Shown: positions 38,646 to 50,240 of the stretch, in pieces | Position numbering within the stretch: position 1 is the first letter of the stretch | Layout: each line of letters begins with the position of its first letter | NCBI GenBank assembly: GCA_030490835.1 | Contig: CM059974.1 | Location: 8,873,501-8,937,500, forward strand | Reading direction: 5' to 3' | Length of the DNA: 64,000 bases | From: Annona cherimola | Taxonomy: Eukaryota; Streptophyta; Magnoliopsida; Magnoliales; Annonaceae | Notes under the pieces: model-generated | Told to the model about the DNA's origin: nothing | Database searches by the model: none | Seen by the model: the letters and a program-made list of their open reading frames with translations, nothing else | Made by a program: the position numbers and the translations under genes

Positions 38646-38699
38646 GGACTGTCCCCGCAGGGTAGTTCATTGACTTCGTTATGGATTCCGACCCCGTGC

Positions 38700-38870
38700 G
38701 CCTGGGGGCATTTAACCTATTTTAATTAATTTTTTAAATTTTTTTTTTTTACAACTGTTAGTTTAAATGTATTTAACAGTTGTATAATTTTTTTTAAAAA
38801 TAAATAAATAAGTTAATGCACTCGAGTGCATTTAAGTTAAGTGCACCCGAGTGTGCAGAATATCCGCTTC
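38700..38870. mobile_element. Fragment of a foldback MITE, variable-core group
   Basis: Contains ACAACTGTTAGTTTAAATGT opposite to TTTAACAGTTGTATAATTTT and GTGCACTCGAG/GTGCACCCGAG words resembling ends seen at 7454. Short and degenerate. Confidence 0.4.
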
Positions 38871-39339
38871 ATATTAGGATGGTCAGCATCAGCCAACTTC
38901 TGGATTGATCGGACCCATGGACTCTGTTATGGGATCCACGATACGTTCAAATCCGGTTTGGCATGGCGACTACTGCTTTTGTGGTGATTGCTCACCACCC
39001 CCACCTCCACCCAAAAAAAAAAAAAAAAAAAAAAAATCATATAGTCTTAGACTGATAAGTGAAAAACATTTGAATAGAAGAATTTAATTGGAAGCCAAAG
39101 CAGTCCATGTTAAACAATGCAGCAATGCCAAACGTAGCCTTTGTTGGCTTCTAAAAGTGCTTGCTTCAGTACCTGCGAGTGGATTCCTGTCCATTCATCT
39201 GTTATGGTAATCCACTAGGCAAATTTTTGTTAAATGTTCAATGAACTTCTGACTTGACGAGACGGGCGATGGTGTCAGGTGTACTTCTTTTTAAAGATTT
39301 TTACAGAAGTGTGCTTTCGGTCGGGCAAAAAAAATACCA

Positions 39340-39610
39340 ATAAATCTTTTCAAATGTAACTATCTATACAATTAATAATTATTACCTTACTTTATCATTT
39401 TCATTTTACTCTTAATAATTACTCTATTTTTAATTAAAATTTCACATTTTTTTATATAAATTATCTTATTTTAAAATTATTTTCATACAAATTCATTTTA
39501 ACATTATTTTCTTATATTTCATCATTATTTCTTATCATATCACATTATTTTTTATTAATTTGATAATTTTTATCCTAAAAAATTTTTCATCAAAAAGTTT
39601 TAATTTCAGC
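39340..39610. mobile_element. Truncated Tourist-like MITE
   Basis: Shares TATACAATTAATAATTA, TTATCATATCACATTATTTT and AAAATTTTTCATCAAAAAGTT with the family interior, ending in CAGCACCCCCG. The left terminus is missing. Confidence 0.6.
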
Positions 39611-40794
39611 ACCCCCGAAATGAAAAATGATTCTCGCTTTTTTCTTTTTTTTTTTCTTGCATGATTGATAAACTACTGCATTAAATAAATAGACCGGTTT
39701 TTGACTGACTGAGGCAAAAGATTATTACTGATCCACAACCTCGAAAGAAATATTATACATTTGCGTCAAGAAATTGGCTTATTAGTTGATATCGAACGGT
39801 TAATGTGCGTATGATAAATAGGTAGGCAATGTGAACTTGACTGGTGATAACCTTTTTATAGAATAACAAAACCTTATCTAAGTACAATTTAGGATGGATA
39901 AGCACGATAATGCATCTAATCACATCTACTTTTTACACCTCACATGTGGCCTCTTGTCAAATAATCTATTCAATTAGCTGAATTTTGGCTCATTGCATCA
40001 TCCGGTGCTTCTGGAGTTTGATAAGTGGCCCCACGTTGATGATTATTTGACCGTAATGCGGTCCGATTCATTACCTCCCCTTTTCAGCAAGCGATTTTTC
40101 TAGGCCTTTTGGGCGAGTCGCATACGTAGACATGTATTAGGTAACAAGAGAAGCCACATCATGGTGTAAGCTCAACAAACCATGTTACGTGCTATCACAT
40201 GGCGACAAATAGAAAATGACATTCACAGCCCACAGATGGAACTAAGGCGATCAAATCACTCACTGTCCCTATGCTCAATTTTGGTAAAAAATAATGCGGT
40301 TGTGGGAGCATTTGTTTGTTGCTTAGGAACAGTCACCAAATTATTCTTCTTTCCAATTGATTGGTCACCGAAAAGGTTCCTTCTTCAGACTACCAGAGTC
40401 GTCTAGAACATGGATTTTTCCAAAAAAAAAAAAAAATCTCCCTGGAGGGGTGCGATTCGGCTAGGGTATGGGGGTGGGATTTTCATAGCTTGGGTAGTAA
40501 CAGGTACGGTTGGTGAGTTTGATATTAATATGATCAAGGGTATACAGATCGGGTGAATTCTCAACCACATTTATAACCCATTTTTTGCCTTTTTTTTTTT
40601 TTTTTATCCACCCACCCACCTTGGCTGACTAAGTTCTTGATGGAAGTGTACTCAAAGAGATGGGTAATGACGGCATTTCCTGTATCTAACTTTGAATTTT
40701 GGACCTTATTATCTTAACATTCTATACACACTCATGTTACTCACCGGGTCATCCAAGTGGTGACAAAAAACTATTAATCTAGGTGATTTTAGTC
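39611..40794. other. Spacer
   Basis: No gene or bounded repeat is recognised. Homopolymer T and A runs are present at 40589-40606 and 40421-40436. Confidence 0.45.
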
Positions 40795-41030
40795 ATATAT
40801 CAAAGCTTTATTTTTTTTGGAGATATGTATATATTTTTTGAATTTTTAAATATGAAGGTATTTAAGTCATTTTAACCCTTTCAAAATAACTAAAATATCT
40901 ATATACTTAAAAATTCAAAATATATATATACATTTTTAAAAATGGTAAACCTTAATTCTTATATTAAATATATCTAAATTAACAGTGTTATAAAAATAAA
41001 AAATGAAAAATGAATCATAAGCTTTTTTTA
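40795..41030. mobile_element. Foldback MITE, variable-core group
   Basis: Inverted arms surround the core AAGTCATTTTAACCC to CAAAATAACTAAAATATCT near 40865-40905; arms carry GATATGTATATATTTTTTGA and its complement TATATATATACATTTTTAA. Confidence 0.6.
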
Positions 41031-41589
41031 ATATTTATATACCATGACATCATGATATTACAATGAAGTACATTCGTACTCTTACATTATCGAAGAATAT
41101 TTTTTCCCATAAACTCCCCAGGAGGAAATTGTAAAACTCTTACATTATAGGGGAAATTATAATACCTCTGTTCAGGGAATATTAATGTATAAAACTCCTT
41201 TCCACCAAGGAGAAGGGAGTCAACACCTGCCAATCCATTCGGTGGCAATGGTATTACCACTGCGCCGTGGCAAATGAATAATACACTTAAGGTGCACCGG
41301 ATGAAGTTCCATTTTCTTCCCATCTGTATATATACAAAAGCCCAAGTGCACAACTGATTATCTAGCTAGAAGCAACCAATTGTGCCCCCTGCAAGAGAAC
41401 AAAAGACAAGACACCACCCCAAACCTAACAAAACTCGCTCTATCAAGATATATTGCTGCTCAGAAGTGGTAATGGTGGTCAGTTGAATTGGTTGTCTTTC
41501 AATAGGCCTGAGTTGCCCTATGATGGTGCCCGTCTAGATCGGACTTGTTCCGAAATATGCATGAGTTCCGAATTCCATGCTTGCGCAAG

Positions 41590-41830
41590 CTGGATTTTTT
41601 AAAATTCTTTTTATAAACATACGACGTAGGTTAGATCGCATCCAGGTTTTATTTTTTTTAACAAGGGTGTGCATATTTTAATTTTAAAAATAACAGTTTC
41701 CACCCGTTTAACTTTAAATGGAGGTGAAACTATTGATTTTCAAATTTAAAAATGTATATAAAATTAAAATAATAAATTTTAATAAAAATGAAAAGAAAAA
41801 TACTAAAAAAAAAAAAACTTAAAGCACCTA
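41590..41830. mobile_element. Foldback MITE, variable-core group
   Basis: The central stem pairs AACAGTTTCCACCCGTTTAA with TTAAATGGAGGTGAAACTATT (41690-41735), a core not shared with other members. Outer arms are AT-rich and inverted. Confidence 0.6.
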
Positions 41831-41857
41831 AATGTATTGAGGCCTAGTACGCCAAGG

Positions 41858-42412
41858 TAGGGGTGTTAACGGATCATGTTGGATGCATGAGAGCTTGATC
41901 TTAGTCCTAACCCATTTAAAATATTTTAATCTTAATTGATTTATTAACTAATTTAAAATTTTCCGCCCTAGCTGATTTAATAAACGGGTTGTATAATAGA
42001 CGACCTGAAAGCTCGGATTCTGGTAGACGATGATCTCGCCGAAAGAGATGAAATGATGTTTTTGGTGCAAGAGAAAATGAAAATAGAACAATAACAGGAA
42101 AATGAAATTAGGATAATAGTGGAAAAATAAAAATTAGATAGTATGAGGAAGACTTAATGAGAGAAAAAACCAAAAGGTTTATATATATATATATATTGAT
42201 ATTAGACTTAAATGGGTTAAACAGGTTGAACGAGTTACTAAATGGGTTGATGAGTTATAAAATATCAACCATAATTTATTTATTTAATTAATTAAATAGT
42301 TGAATGGGTTGGAGGATCGTAAACTGTTTATTCAAAAATTCTATCCTAAACCTATTTATAAATACGTTAGATAATTAGGTTGACGGGTTCATTATAACCA
42401 CTAATACCCTCG
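41858..42412. mobile_element. Decayed hAT MITE, second copy, inverted relative to 4970-5573
   Basis: Starts TAGGGGTGTTAAC and ends near CACTAATACCCT. Read on the minus strand its right half follows the order of the first copy: GTGGTTATAATGAACCCGTC, then ACGTATTTATAAATAGGTTT and TTTTTGAATAAAC. A clear 8-bp duplication could not be seen. Confidence 0.75.
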
Positions 42413-43719
42413 CACCCTCGCACATGAGTGTATTAAATCATGGGTTGTGTAGCTGCTCAACCTTTTTATTCAAAAGCTTCATTTTTTGATTTTTGAAAAT
42501 AAAAATACTTATTAAAAAATTAAAAAATGTAAAATTTAGTATATAAAATAATTTTCTTAGACAGACATATATATGAAAAGAAAAAAATAAATTGAAAAAT
42601 CCAGAAGATAGCCATAGCCGCAGGGTAACTCGACCCTTACCCTTAAATCCTCACCCTATGTATGTTGTAAATACATAGCTGTGCCGCGGTTGGACCTGGT
42701 CACTGGTCAGTTGATGGATTGGACAATTGGGAGGTATATTATCATTCTTCTGATCTTATAGGCTAGGGCTAGCTGTTGGTAGATGTAATATAAAATAACA
42801 TCATAAATAATACAGCTTGTTGAGAAGGATAGAAACCCCACACATATGCCCATGTTTTCAATTTCTGTAACCAGACTTAATGGGGTCTCTTCTCCAACAC
42901 AAGACATTGCAAACCGCACATGCTTGGATGGCCTATCAGCCCAAATCCCACATGACTGTAGAATCGCACACCTACTTAGCAGGCAAATTTATAGTTTTTT
43001 TTTTTTTTTTTTTGGGGTATTCGCATATATATATCGTGACATTCTGAAAAAAAATTAGAGTTAGACTACCAGTATTTACTAGATTCTTAAATTGAACTTA
43101 TATATTTATTCTTGAGACAATTTTTTAATTCTTAAGACAACTTTTTTAGTTTATAATGTAATTTTTTTTATTTCTAATATACATTATTACATTTTTATTT
43201 CAGATATAGATTTCACTTAAGAATCTTGTATAGCTTGGAATAAGCCTTTGTCTCTTTGGCGAATGCAATGCCGGATTACCACAAATTAATGGCCTCCAAT
43301 TTGGATCCTAAATGACTTCTCATAGGCATCTGGATGAGCTTGTGTGTTCCAAACAATCCAGTGACTTGAATGGGATGAAGAAACAAAATGCCAATATAAT
43401 GATGAGTAATAAGAACATGAAAAGTTATATTAAAAATGTAAAAAACTGTATTGAGAATGTTAGATTTCATCCCATTCAAGCACATGGGACTCTTTGAAAC
43501 ACATACTTATGAAAGGTTTGGATCAATTTTCGGTGGAGGAGGAAGTGGAACAGGGTGGACGGGTCTACTTGAGATAAATGCAACAGTCAAAAGTGTCATG
43601 TCAGGCAGGCGTGGATTAATTGAATCCAAGGAATGAAGGTAGCAGATGAAAGTGGGGGTAATGACATATTGTCTATGTTGCATGTTGTTGGAGAATTTTC
43701 AGTGCAGCATCGATGAAAT
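42413..43719. other. Spacer with weak repeat traces
   Basis: 42480-42600 resembles the AT-rich foldback arms but has no clear ends. A T run lies at 42996-43012. No gene recognised. Confidence 0.4.
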
Positions 43720-43985
43720 GGGCCCCACGTGATCATGAAATCATGATCTACTCCACCCATTGTATTTAGAATAATGTATTCTATTACCATACCAATTTTC
43801 ATCCCAATCAGATATGTATATGGCCCCCATCTGAAAATGGTATAAATCCAACGTAATAAAATAGTTTGATGTAAATAACAACTTTAAAGTATCTGATTTG
43901 GATGAAAATTAGTATGGTAATAGAATACATTATTCTAAATACAATGGGTGGAGTAGATCATGATTTCATAATCATGTGGGGGCCA
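43720..43985. mobile_element. Long-hairpin MITE, copy 1 of a side-by-side pair
   Basis: The left arm (about 43724-43805) is nearly perfectly complementary to 43893-43983: it contains CTACTCCACCCATTGTATTT and ATTCTATTACCATACCAATT, mirrored by AATTAGTATGGTAATAGAAT and AAATACAATGGGTGGAGTAG. The loop keeps CCAACGTAATAAAATAGTTT, shared with the neighbouring copy. Confidence 0.85.
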
Positions 43986-43989
43986 TTTT

Positions 43990-44036
43990 TGGGCTACTGC
44001 ACCGCTGTTCCGGTGCAGTGACGTTGCACCGGAACA
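43990..44036. repeat. Small hairpin between the paired MITEs
   Basis: GCTGTTCCGGTGCA (44004-44017) is the inverse complement of TGCACCGGAACAGC (44025-44038), with a seven-base loop. It may be a terminal hairpin of one neighbouring element. Confidence 0.6.
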
Positions 44037-44049
44037 GCTCTCATATATA

Positions 44050-44440
44050 TATATATAGGGAAATGATCCAGTGCATGCGACTGCACCGTGCAGTCCATGC
44101 ACTGTGGACCCCACCTGATCATATATAGAAAATCCACCCCACCCATTGTATTTAGAATTGTTCACTTTATTATCATACCAATTTTCATCCAAATCCAACA
44201 TGTGTGTAGTCTCCATCTTAAAATGGTGCAAAATCAACGTAATAAAATAGTTTAATGTAAATATCAAGTTTAAAGTGGTTTTTTCAACATCTAAACCGTC
44301 TAAAGTATGATTTATATATGGATAAATGAGTGTATAAAGTTTCATTACAATCTAATATGTGTGGGGTTCATTTTACAGCGGACTGCACAGTAATTACGGT
44401 GCAATCCGACTGCACAGGATCGGATCTCATATATATATAT
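44050..44440. mobile_element. Related MITE, copy 2 of the pair
   Basis: Shares CCACCCATTGTATTTAGAAT, TCATACCAATTTTCATCC and TCAACGTAATAAAATAGTTT with copy 1. Its ends carry GATCCAGTGCATGCGACTGC and the inverted-like GACTGCACAGGATCGGATC, between AT dinucleotide runs at 44044-44056 and 44430-44446. Confidence 0.75.
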
Positions 44441-44820
44441 ATATATCCAGTTAAACGCAACTATTTACCTACATAGAATTAATTACAAAATACTATAAAA
44501 TGAAGGATTTATTACATGGAGTTGAATATTACAAGCGATACATAGGAAGAGGGTTGCATTTTTTTTAAAAGATTTGGATGATATCTTAGTCATTACTTAT
44601 GATTTTATTTTTGATCATTATCCATATTTTCCAACAGCGGTTGGTTCCATTGGTAGTCTAATATATATGAAGAGACTACTATAGATATCTTTTTTTTTTG
44701 GTCGATTAACAGTAATATATTTGACCTCAACTTCCCTGCCCCAACACTCTGTATACATTCATGTTTGCAATTTAGTAATTCAAGTAGTGAGGTGAGGTGA
44801 GGTGATAGGATGAACCTTTA

Positions 44821-45111
44821 GGGTGTGTTTGGTTGGAGGTAAAACTTTTGATGAAAAGTTTTGGAGGTAGAAGTTGTCAAATTGATAGAAATTGATGTGA
44901 TATAATAGGGGTAATGATGAGGAGTAAAGAGAATAAAGTTAAAACAAATAGGTTAGTTGTATGGGTAACTGTGTAGAAATGATTGAAAAGTAGGCTAGTT
45001 TGTATAGAAAAATGTGAAAAAATAATTAAAAAATAAAGTAGTTATGGAGAGTGAAAAATTTTGGATTGAAAAGTTTTAGTTGACATATTTTAGCCCCAAA
45101 CAAACACACCC
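44821..45111. mobile_element. Tourist-like MITE, well preserved
   Basis: Perfect 11-bp termini GGGTGTGTTTG and CAAACACACCC are flanked by TTA duplications (44818-44820 and 45112-45114), as expected for PIF/Harbinger. It is inverted relative to the copy at 12065. Confidence 0.93.
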
Positions 45112-45391
45112 TTAGTTTCATGATTACAGTAATCACAGTAATTTGGCTGGTGCGTATGTCACATGTGCATGCCTATATATGTCTTCCGGCATAATTGGCG
45201 AGAGTAGGATGCTTTCACCGGTGGCAGAAAATATAAGGGAAATTTGAACCATACCTTCATGTCTAGGTGTCATCATCATGATGTTTTTGAATGGAGTTCT
45301 TGCACCGTCCATGACTGCGACAACTAATTTGATAGAGGCGTTTGGTTTGACTATGGTCCCAAAGAAAAAGATGTTCCTAAGTTACATTGGG

Positions 45392-45424
<33 letters not shown>

Positions 45425-45552
45425 CCGGCGTCGGTAGTAACTTAGTCAATTTTCTTAATTACCCCTGGTCTCCTACCAATTTCAGTTTTTTCATCCAATT
45501 ATCCATCCACGTAGGCATGCATTATTTCTCCGAATTGAGGTGTGAACTAGGA

Positions 45553-45724
45553 TGGATAATTGGATCATATGGTGAGTTATGCAAATGAGGGCCCTGCAAC
45601 CCCTGTTCACGAACGTTGGCCCTCATTTGCATGACTCACCGTATGATCCGTTTCGTCACGATAAGTTTTGAAGGGGAGTAGATTGCGCCTAACGAACGGC
45701 TTGGATCTTCTGTCAGTGCCCCGG
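45553..45724. mobile_element. 172-bp insertion with 19-bp flanking repeat and internal hairpin
   Basis: ATTGAGGTGTGAACTAGGA occurs perfectly at 45534-45552 and 45725-45743. Between them, arms 45562-45593 and 45618-45649 (GGATCATATGGTGAGTTATG mirrored by CATGACTCACCGTATGATCC) form a stem with two or three mismatches. No A-tail or pol III box was recognised, so the class is open. Confidence 0.65.
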
Positions 45725-45970
45725 ATTGAGGTGTGAACTAGGAAAAGCTAGAATTGAGATTTGAGCCTTTAGGGCTGGCGATGATAGGTTCTGTCCATGG
45801 TGGTGTGCACTGTGCACTGTGCAAGGAACAGCCAGCTTTCACGTGAGCCAGACCACTCAACCTGCCACTCCTCCAACTTTACCACCTAATCAGTAGTTAA
45901 TTAACGGAATGATTACGGTCCTTGAAAAGTGAAAACGACCTAGGGCTTAAAGATCACGACTGATCATTGA

Positions 45971-46251
45971 GCGTGTATTTGACTGTGTGAAGAAAACTTT
46001 AAGCTGAAACTTTTTCAATATTCATAACTTTCTTATTTTAAAATTATTTTTTATATATCTTTTTATATAGCTATCTTATTTTCTAATTATTTTTATACAA
46101 TTACTAATATAACTAATCTATTTATTTTAATTTTATTCTCTTTATGCCTTATTATTACTCATATTATATTAAATCATTTGTTACTAATTTAACAACTTTT
46201 GTGGAAAAAAAAATTTTCATTCAAAAATTTTAGTACTTTTCAAACACACCT
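45971..46251. mobile_element. Tourist-like MITE
   Basis: Starts GCGTGTATTTGACTG and ends CAAACACACCT, with TGA on both sides (45968-45970 and 46252-46254). The interior has TATACAATTACTAATATAAC and TTTATTCTCTTTATGCC of the family. Confidence 0.8.
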
Positions 46252-46766
46252 TGAAGTAAGAACAAGATAAGAAAAAAAAATCCTGCAAAAGATATTTAAA
46301 AACCATTTAAGGGATTTGATTGTGTTTTTTTTATTCTTTGAATAAAAACGTGGGGCAAGCGAGACTAGATTATTGCCCTTTTTACATAGTGATCTTCGGT
46401 CAGCGAAATATATTTTTTATTTGTATCTCCAATACGTGACCGCTCCACCAAACGCTTCATCGATCTAATGTACTGATATTCAGTCTGCAAAATAAAGCAA
46501 TCGCCTATGCTCCGTGTACGTTATTATTTAGAAATCTTATACCAATTCATCTGGACTTTAGAAAATAATCTTTTGTGGAGGATATAAATGGCAGTTTACA
46601 TGTTGAGTAGACAAGATCTGAACATATAGACATTTGGCTTAATTTGCGGATTGAGCTGACACTATTTATATGTGTATTAGATGGGAAGCGTCAGTTGTGT
46701 ATGTGGTCGTATCCAGATGTAGAGTTCAATCACGGGCCAATCTATTCAACTAATTAACGTGAACGT

Positions 46767-47064
46767 ACGTCAACAGCGGCGCGGAATGGTTTTCCGCGGT
46801 TGGCCCGGGATCGAATCCCATTCGGGATTTTGGTCCCAAATAAATAGGTGTGGGAGTAGGTTGTCTCCCGGGTGGAAGAGGTGTGAGAGCATGTTGTCTC
46901 CCGGGTGACTGTTGGAAGCTGTGTCTTTCAAATTCTTTCGTGGAGCTGTCTCCAGATTTCTTTAGGATGTTATGTGTGTCTCCAGATTTGTAAGAATGTC
47001 TCAAGATCTTCAGTATAATATGTGTTAAGATACATGTAATTATATACCAATAAAAAAAAAAAAT
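46767..47064 (+). mobile_element. SINE family S1, second copy
   Basis: Imperfect 13-bp duplication TTAACGTG(A/G)ACGT at 46754-46766 and 47065-47077; B-box-like CGGGATCGAATCCC at about 46806-46819; the same 3' half as the ARF17 intron copy (CTCCAGATTTGTAAGAATGT, AATATGTGTTAAGAT, CCAATAAAAAAAAA). The block GGTTGTCTCCCGGGTG is duplicated inside this copy. Confidence 0.9.
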
Positions 47065-48300
47065 TTAACGTGGACGTGATAGGTCAGATATTAAAGTCCA
47101 CGTGAGGCCTCATCTTAATTTTTTCAGATACCATACCCACTCGTGCTTCATCTTTCTCACTTTATTAATAACTGGATGAAGATCATAGAAGCGGTTATTT
47201 GTGTAGGGTGGTGATCATCTACGGATTTTAGTCCGGCGCAAACATATATTTTTTCTTTAAATTTTTTTATAAAACGATTGATCAATGTGTATTTAATCTA
47301 TAAATTAATTTTTACAATTTTTAAGATATGCAAATATTTTTCTCTTTTAATATTCTATTTTAAAATCCAGATCGTTCATCATATTTTATTCCATTAATAT
47401 TAACATATCATAAAAAATCATATTATTTAGATATATATATATATATATAATTCATAACTATTGTAAATTCATGAGGTTATTTATAATTATAATTTTTCTA
47501 TTATTGATTATAAAAGTTTTCAATTCCCGTAATTTTTGGCATATAGGCTATAAATTGTGTTTAAACACAGTGCATGGATTAGATGTTAAAAAAATTATTA
47601 AAATAAGTTATCGTAACTTATCACCAATTGCATTAAAGTATTTTGTCATTACATATGGAGATATATCATGCCCACGTGGACCACCTAGCTTTATATTATA
47701 GACTGATTACTATATATCCCGTGCGTTCTAACATGGATGCATGTTTTGTTTATCAATGCACGTGTTGTGGACCATCCAGAAAGTGGGCCATTCCAAGATC
47801 CTTGTTGGATGTCTCATCTCCATGTATAGAATCAATTGCTTGATATGAATCATGTAGGTCGGTAAGCGATTTCTTTTCTTCATGTGGGGTCGCTCTTGCT
47901 ACAACAAACTTGCAGCCGTATGCGCAGAATCTATATAAGTTGTGGTCCCATTGCTAAGAGCCTATATTGAGCCTAGAGAGAGAGAGAGATGGGGATCTGA
48001 TGAGTCATGCCAAGTTCACATCGAATAGTTGTATTGCAATCCAAGCTAAGCGAGGACAGTGCTCAACTACAACCACGCATGGATGCTATAATGTCTCAAA
48101 ACGTAATGATGATATTGAGGCCAATAAGGCCATGACCCCTTTCCCTCAACAAAGTAGAAACTGATGTGAGCTTATGATTTCCTAGATCTTGGTTTTGCCC
48201 CTGTTTTAGGACCCGTCACTATCTTTAGATTTCAACTGTTCATTTTGAAGCCTATTCCTGTGCCGTGCATTCTCTGCGTGTTAAAAGTGTCCTGTAGTTG
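47065..48300. other. Spacer with AT-rich foldback-like trace
   Basis: 47235-47420 resembles the variable-core foldback arms (AAACGATTGATCAATGTGTA, TTTAATCTATAAATTAATT). No gene recognised in the rest. Confidence 0.4.
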
Positions 48301-48342
48301 AGATGTATGTAAATATAAATTATCGAAAAAAAAAAAAAAAAA
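48301..48342 (+). mobile_element. Extremely 5'-truncated SINE/LINE tail insertion
   Basis: Only about 24 bases plus an A tail (AGATGTATGTAAATATAA, then TTATCGAAAA) lie between perfect 15-bp copies of AGTGTCCTGTAGTTG (48286-48300 and 48343-48357). The inserted bases match the end of SINE S1 (GAGATGTATGTAAAAAATAT, then an A tail). Confidence 0.88.
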
Positions 48343-48721
48343 AGTGTCCTGTAGTTGTCATAGCTGGTATATATATATATAAAAGACTGCTACTGTATAC
48401 TGCAAGCAATACATTCCATTCCCTTGGCAATATACATTCGGGTATGTACATGTAGAGGATAAAACTATTCATTACAGCATTAATCACCCACGTATGCAAA
48501 AACCAAATTCTCCAAAACTAAAGAAAAGAAGGCCAGCCCCAAAAAAAAAAAAAAATTTAAAAAAAGAACAAGAAAGAAAGGAACAGAAAAGGAGAAAGGT
48601 GATATTCTTTTCTCACTTTCACATATCAATGATCTCTACCTTTACAGTCATGCAGTTGTGTAAGGGGGTGGGTGGGAACAAGGTGTAAGTGTCTCTCTCG
48701 TGGCATGTATCATCCCCCACT

Positions 48722-50240
48722 TTATTCCACAGCCCTTCTCTTTGTCAGTGCTCTTATCCAGCCCTTTCTCCCCTTGGCGCCCTCCACTATTCTTCCCACA
48801 TGGCTCACACCGGCTTTGCTCGATCTCTTCCATCTCATGAGCTGGACTAGGTGGCCCATCCGCTTCCGCCATCTCAGCGAAGTTGTGCGTGGCTTCACGT
48901 GCTCGACCACGCTCTTTCCCTCCTTACCATCCTTGTTCTCTTTGCTATTACACGGCAATTCAAAGGATTCTGATGAAGCCCTAGAACTTGTGCCTGTGTC
49001 CCATGACGCGTTGCCATCGCCCGCGAATTTGATAGATATAAAAGAATCTATATATATATAAAAGAAAATGTTTATCAAATATTTATCGATATATAAAAAT
49101 GAACTGCTTGTAGCGGTTGGTGTGATCCAAGACGGAGAGATGATCCGATGGGAATGGACTTACTACGCTAAAAACATGCACGACCCATACCATATATGAA
49201 GGTGATGCAAAAAAACCATGTGAATCGTGTGTAGTGTAGGTACAAGAAAGTAGCTGCGCAATAGTTTTCATCTTTTCTCTCCCCACGGCTTTTAGGGAAA
49301 AGGAGCTTGCTGCAGCTGCAGATATAACAGAGCGTATCTGTTAAGCAGAGATACGAGATGATGTCACATAGATTCGAAGGCTGTAAAAGGAAGTACCCAG
49401 GAAGGAAGTGGAGAGTCTGCAACTTTTGCCAGAATATCAATGGACAGAGAGACATAAATACAAGAAATATGCATATAATACAGAATAAAAAGAAAGACGA
49501 TAGAGTTTATGGGAAGCCGAGAACCCACTGCCCCTGCCCAAATGCTAAAGTTTAAAAAGAAGAAAAAAAAAAAAAAAAAAAAAAAAACTGGTTCATAAAT
49601 TTCACTGAGATTGACCAGCAAACACTGACATCTTTCCAATTCAACGGGCAATGATTCAAACATTGATTCAGGGCCCGGGTGTCAAGAACATTATAATAAT
49701 ACCGCTACTGTTTTCATCAAACACGAAGTCGAGTTATTTTGAAACACTGTTGAGGACAAAAGTGAAATGGGCATTGAAAGGATTTCGAAACAAAAAATAG
49801 TTTTGGGTATGTCCAAACACTATGCAGGTATCTGGATCTTCAAGCCTTTTGCAGGTGCCATATCTGGATTTATGAATGAATGACATTGAACTGCAGGCAT
49901 CCGATTTCATAGGAATGCTTCAATAGGTTATCTATAAGAGCATACCTTCATGGCTGGTGAATGTGTCATATTGGCCGCTGCAGGCATCGGACTTTCGACG
50001 TCGGGACTCCTGGCGCTGCAGGAGGGAGGACAAAGCAAAAAACTTAGGCAGATTGATGACGTTGGGCTTTCTCATCTGCGGGACATTATGTGGCTTGTGA
50101 TTGTCCTTCGGTAAAGGAAAGTTTCTTCGTTTTGCAGCCAAGATGAGAAGCCTTTCTTTCAAGCAATGGGCGCAGATGCCCACAATCACCTCCTCGGGAT
50201 GAACATAGCAATGCCGGTTCTCATCTGCATAGTCGTTCAT
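48722..50240 (-). CDS. Small plant protein with N-terminal Cys/His zinc-finger-like motif, function unknown
   Basis: Two exons, 50240-49946 and 49047-48722 (GT-AG, one base carried over), encode 206 residues. The N-terminus has C-x2-H-x7-C-x2-C followed by LKERLL (residues 11-32), the same spacing seen at the head of the plant OCTOPUS/DUF740-type proteins. The middle is polar (PKDNHKPHNV, QRQESRRRKS); exon 2 opens with DSFISIKF and ends in a basic block with KRMGHLVQLMRWKRSSKAG and GWIRALTKRR. I recall unnamed plant homologues with the same block order, so the gene is likely real, but no role is known to me. A CT/GA run lies in the 5' UTR at 50275-50290. Confidence 0.85.
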
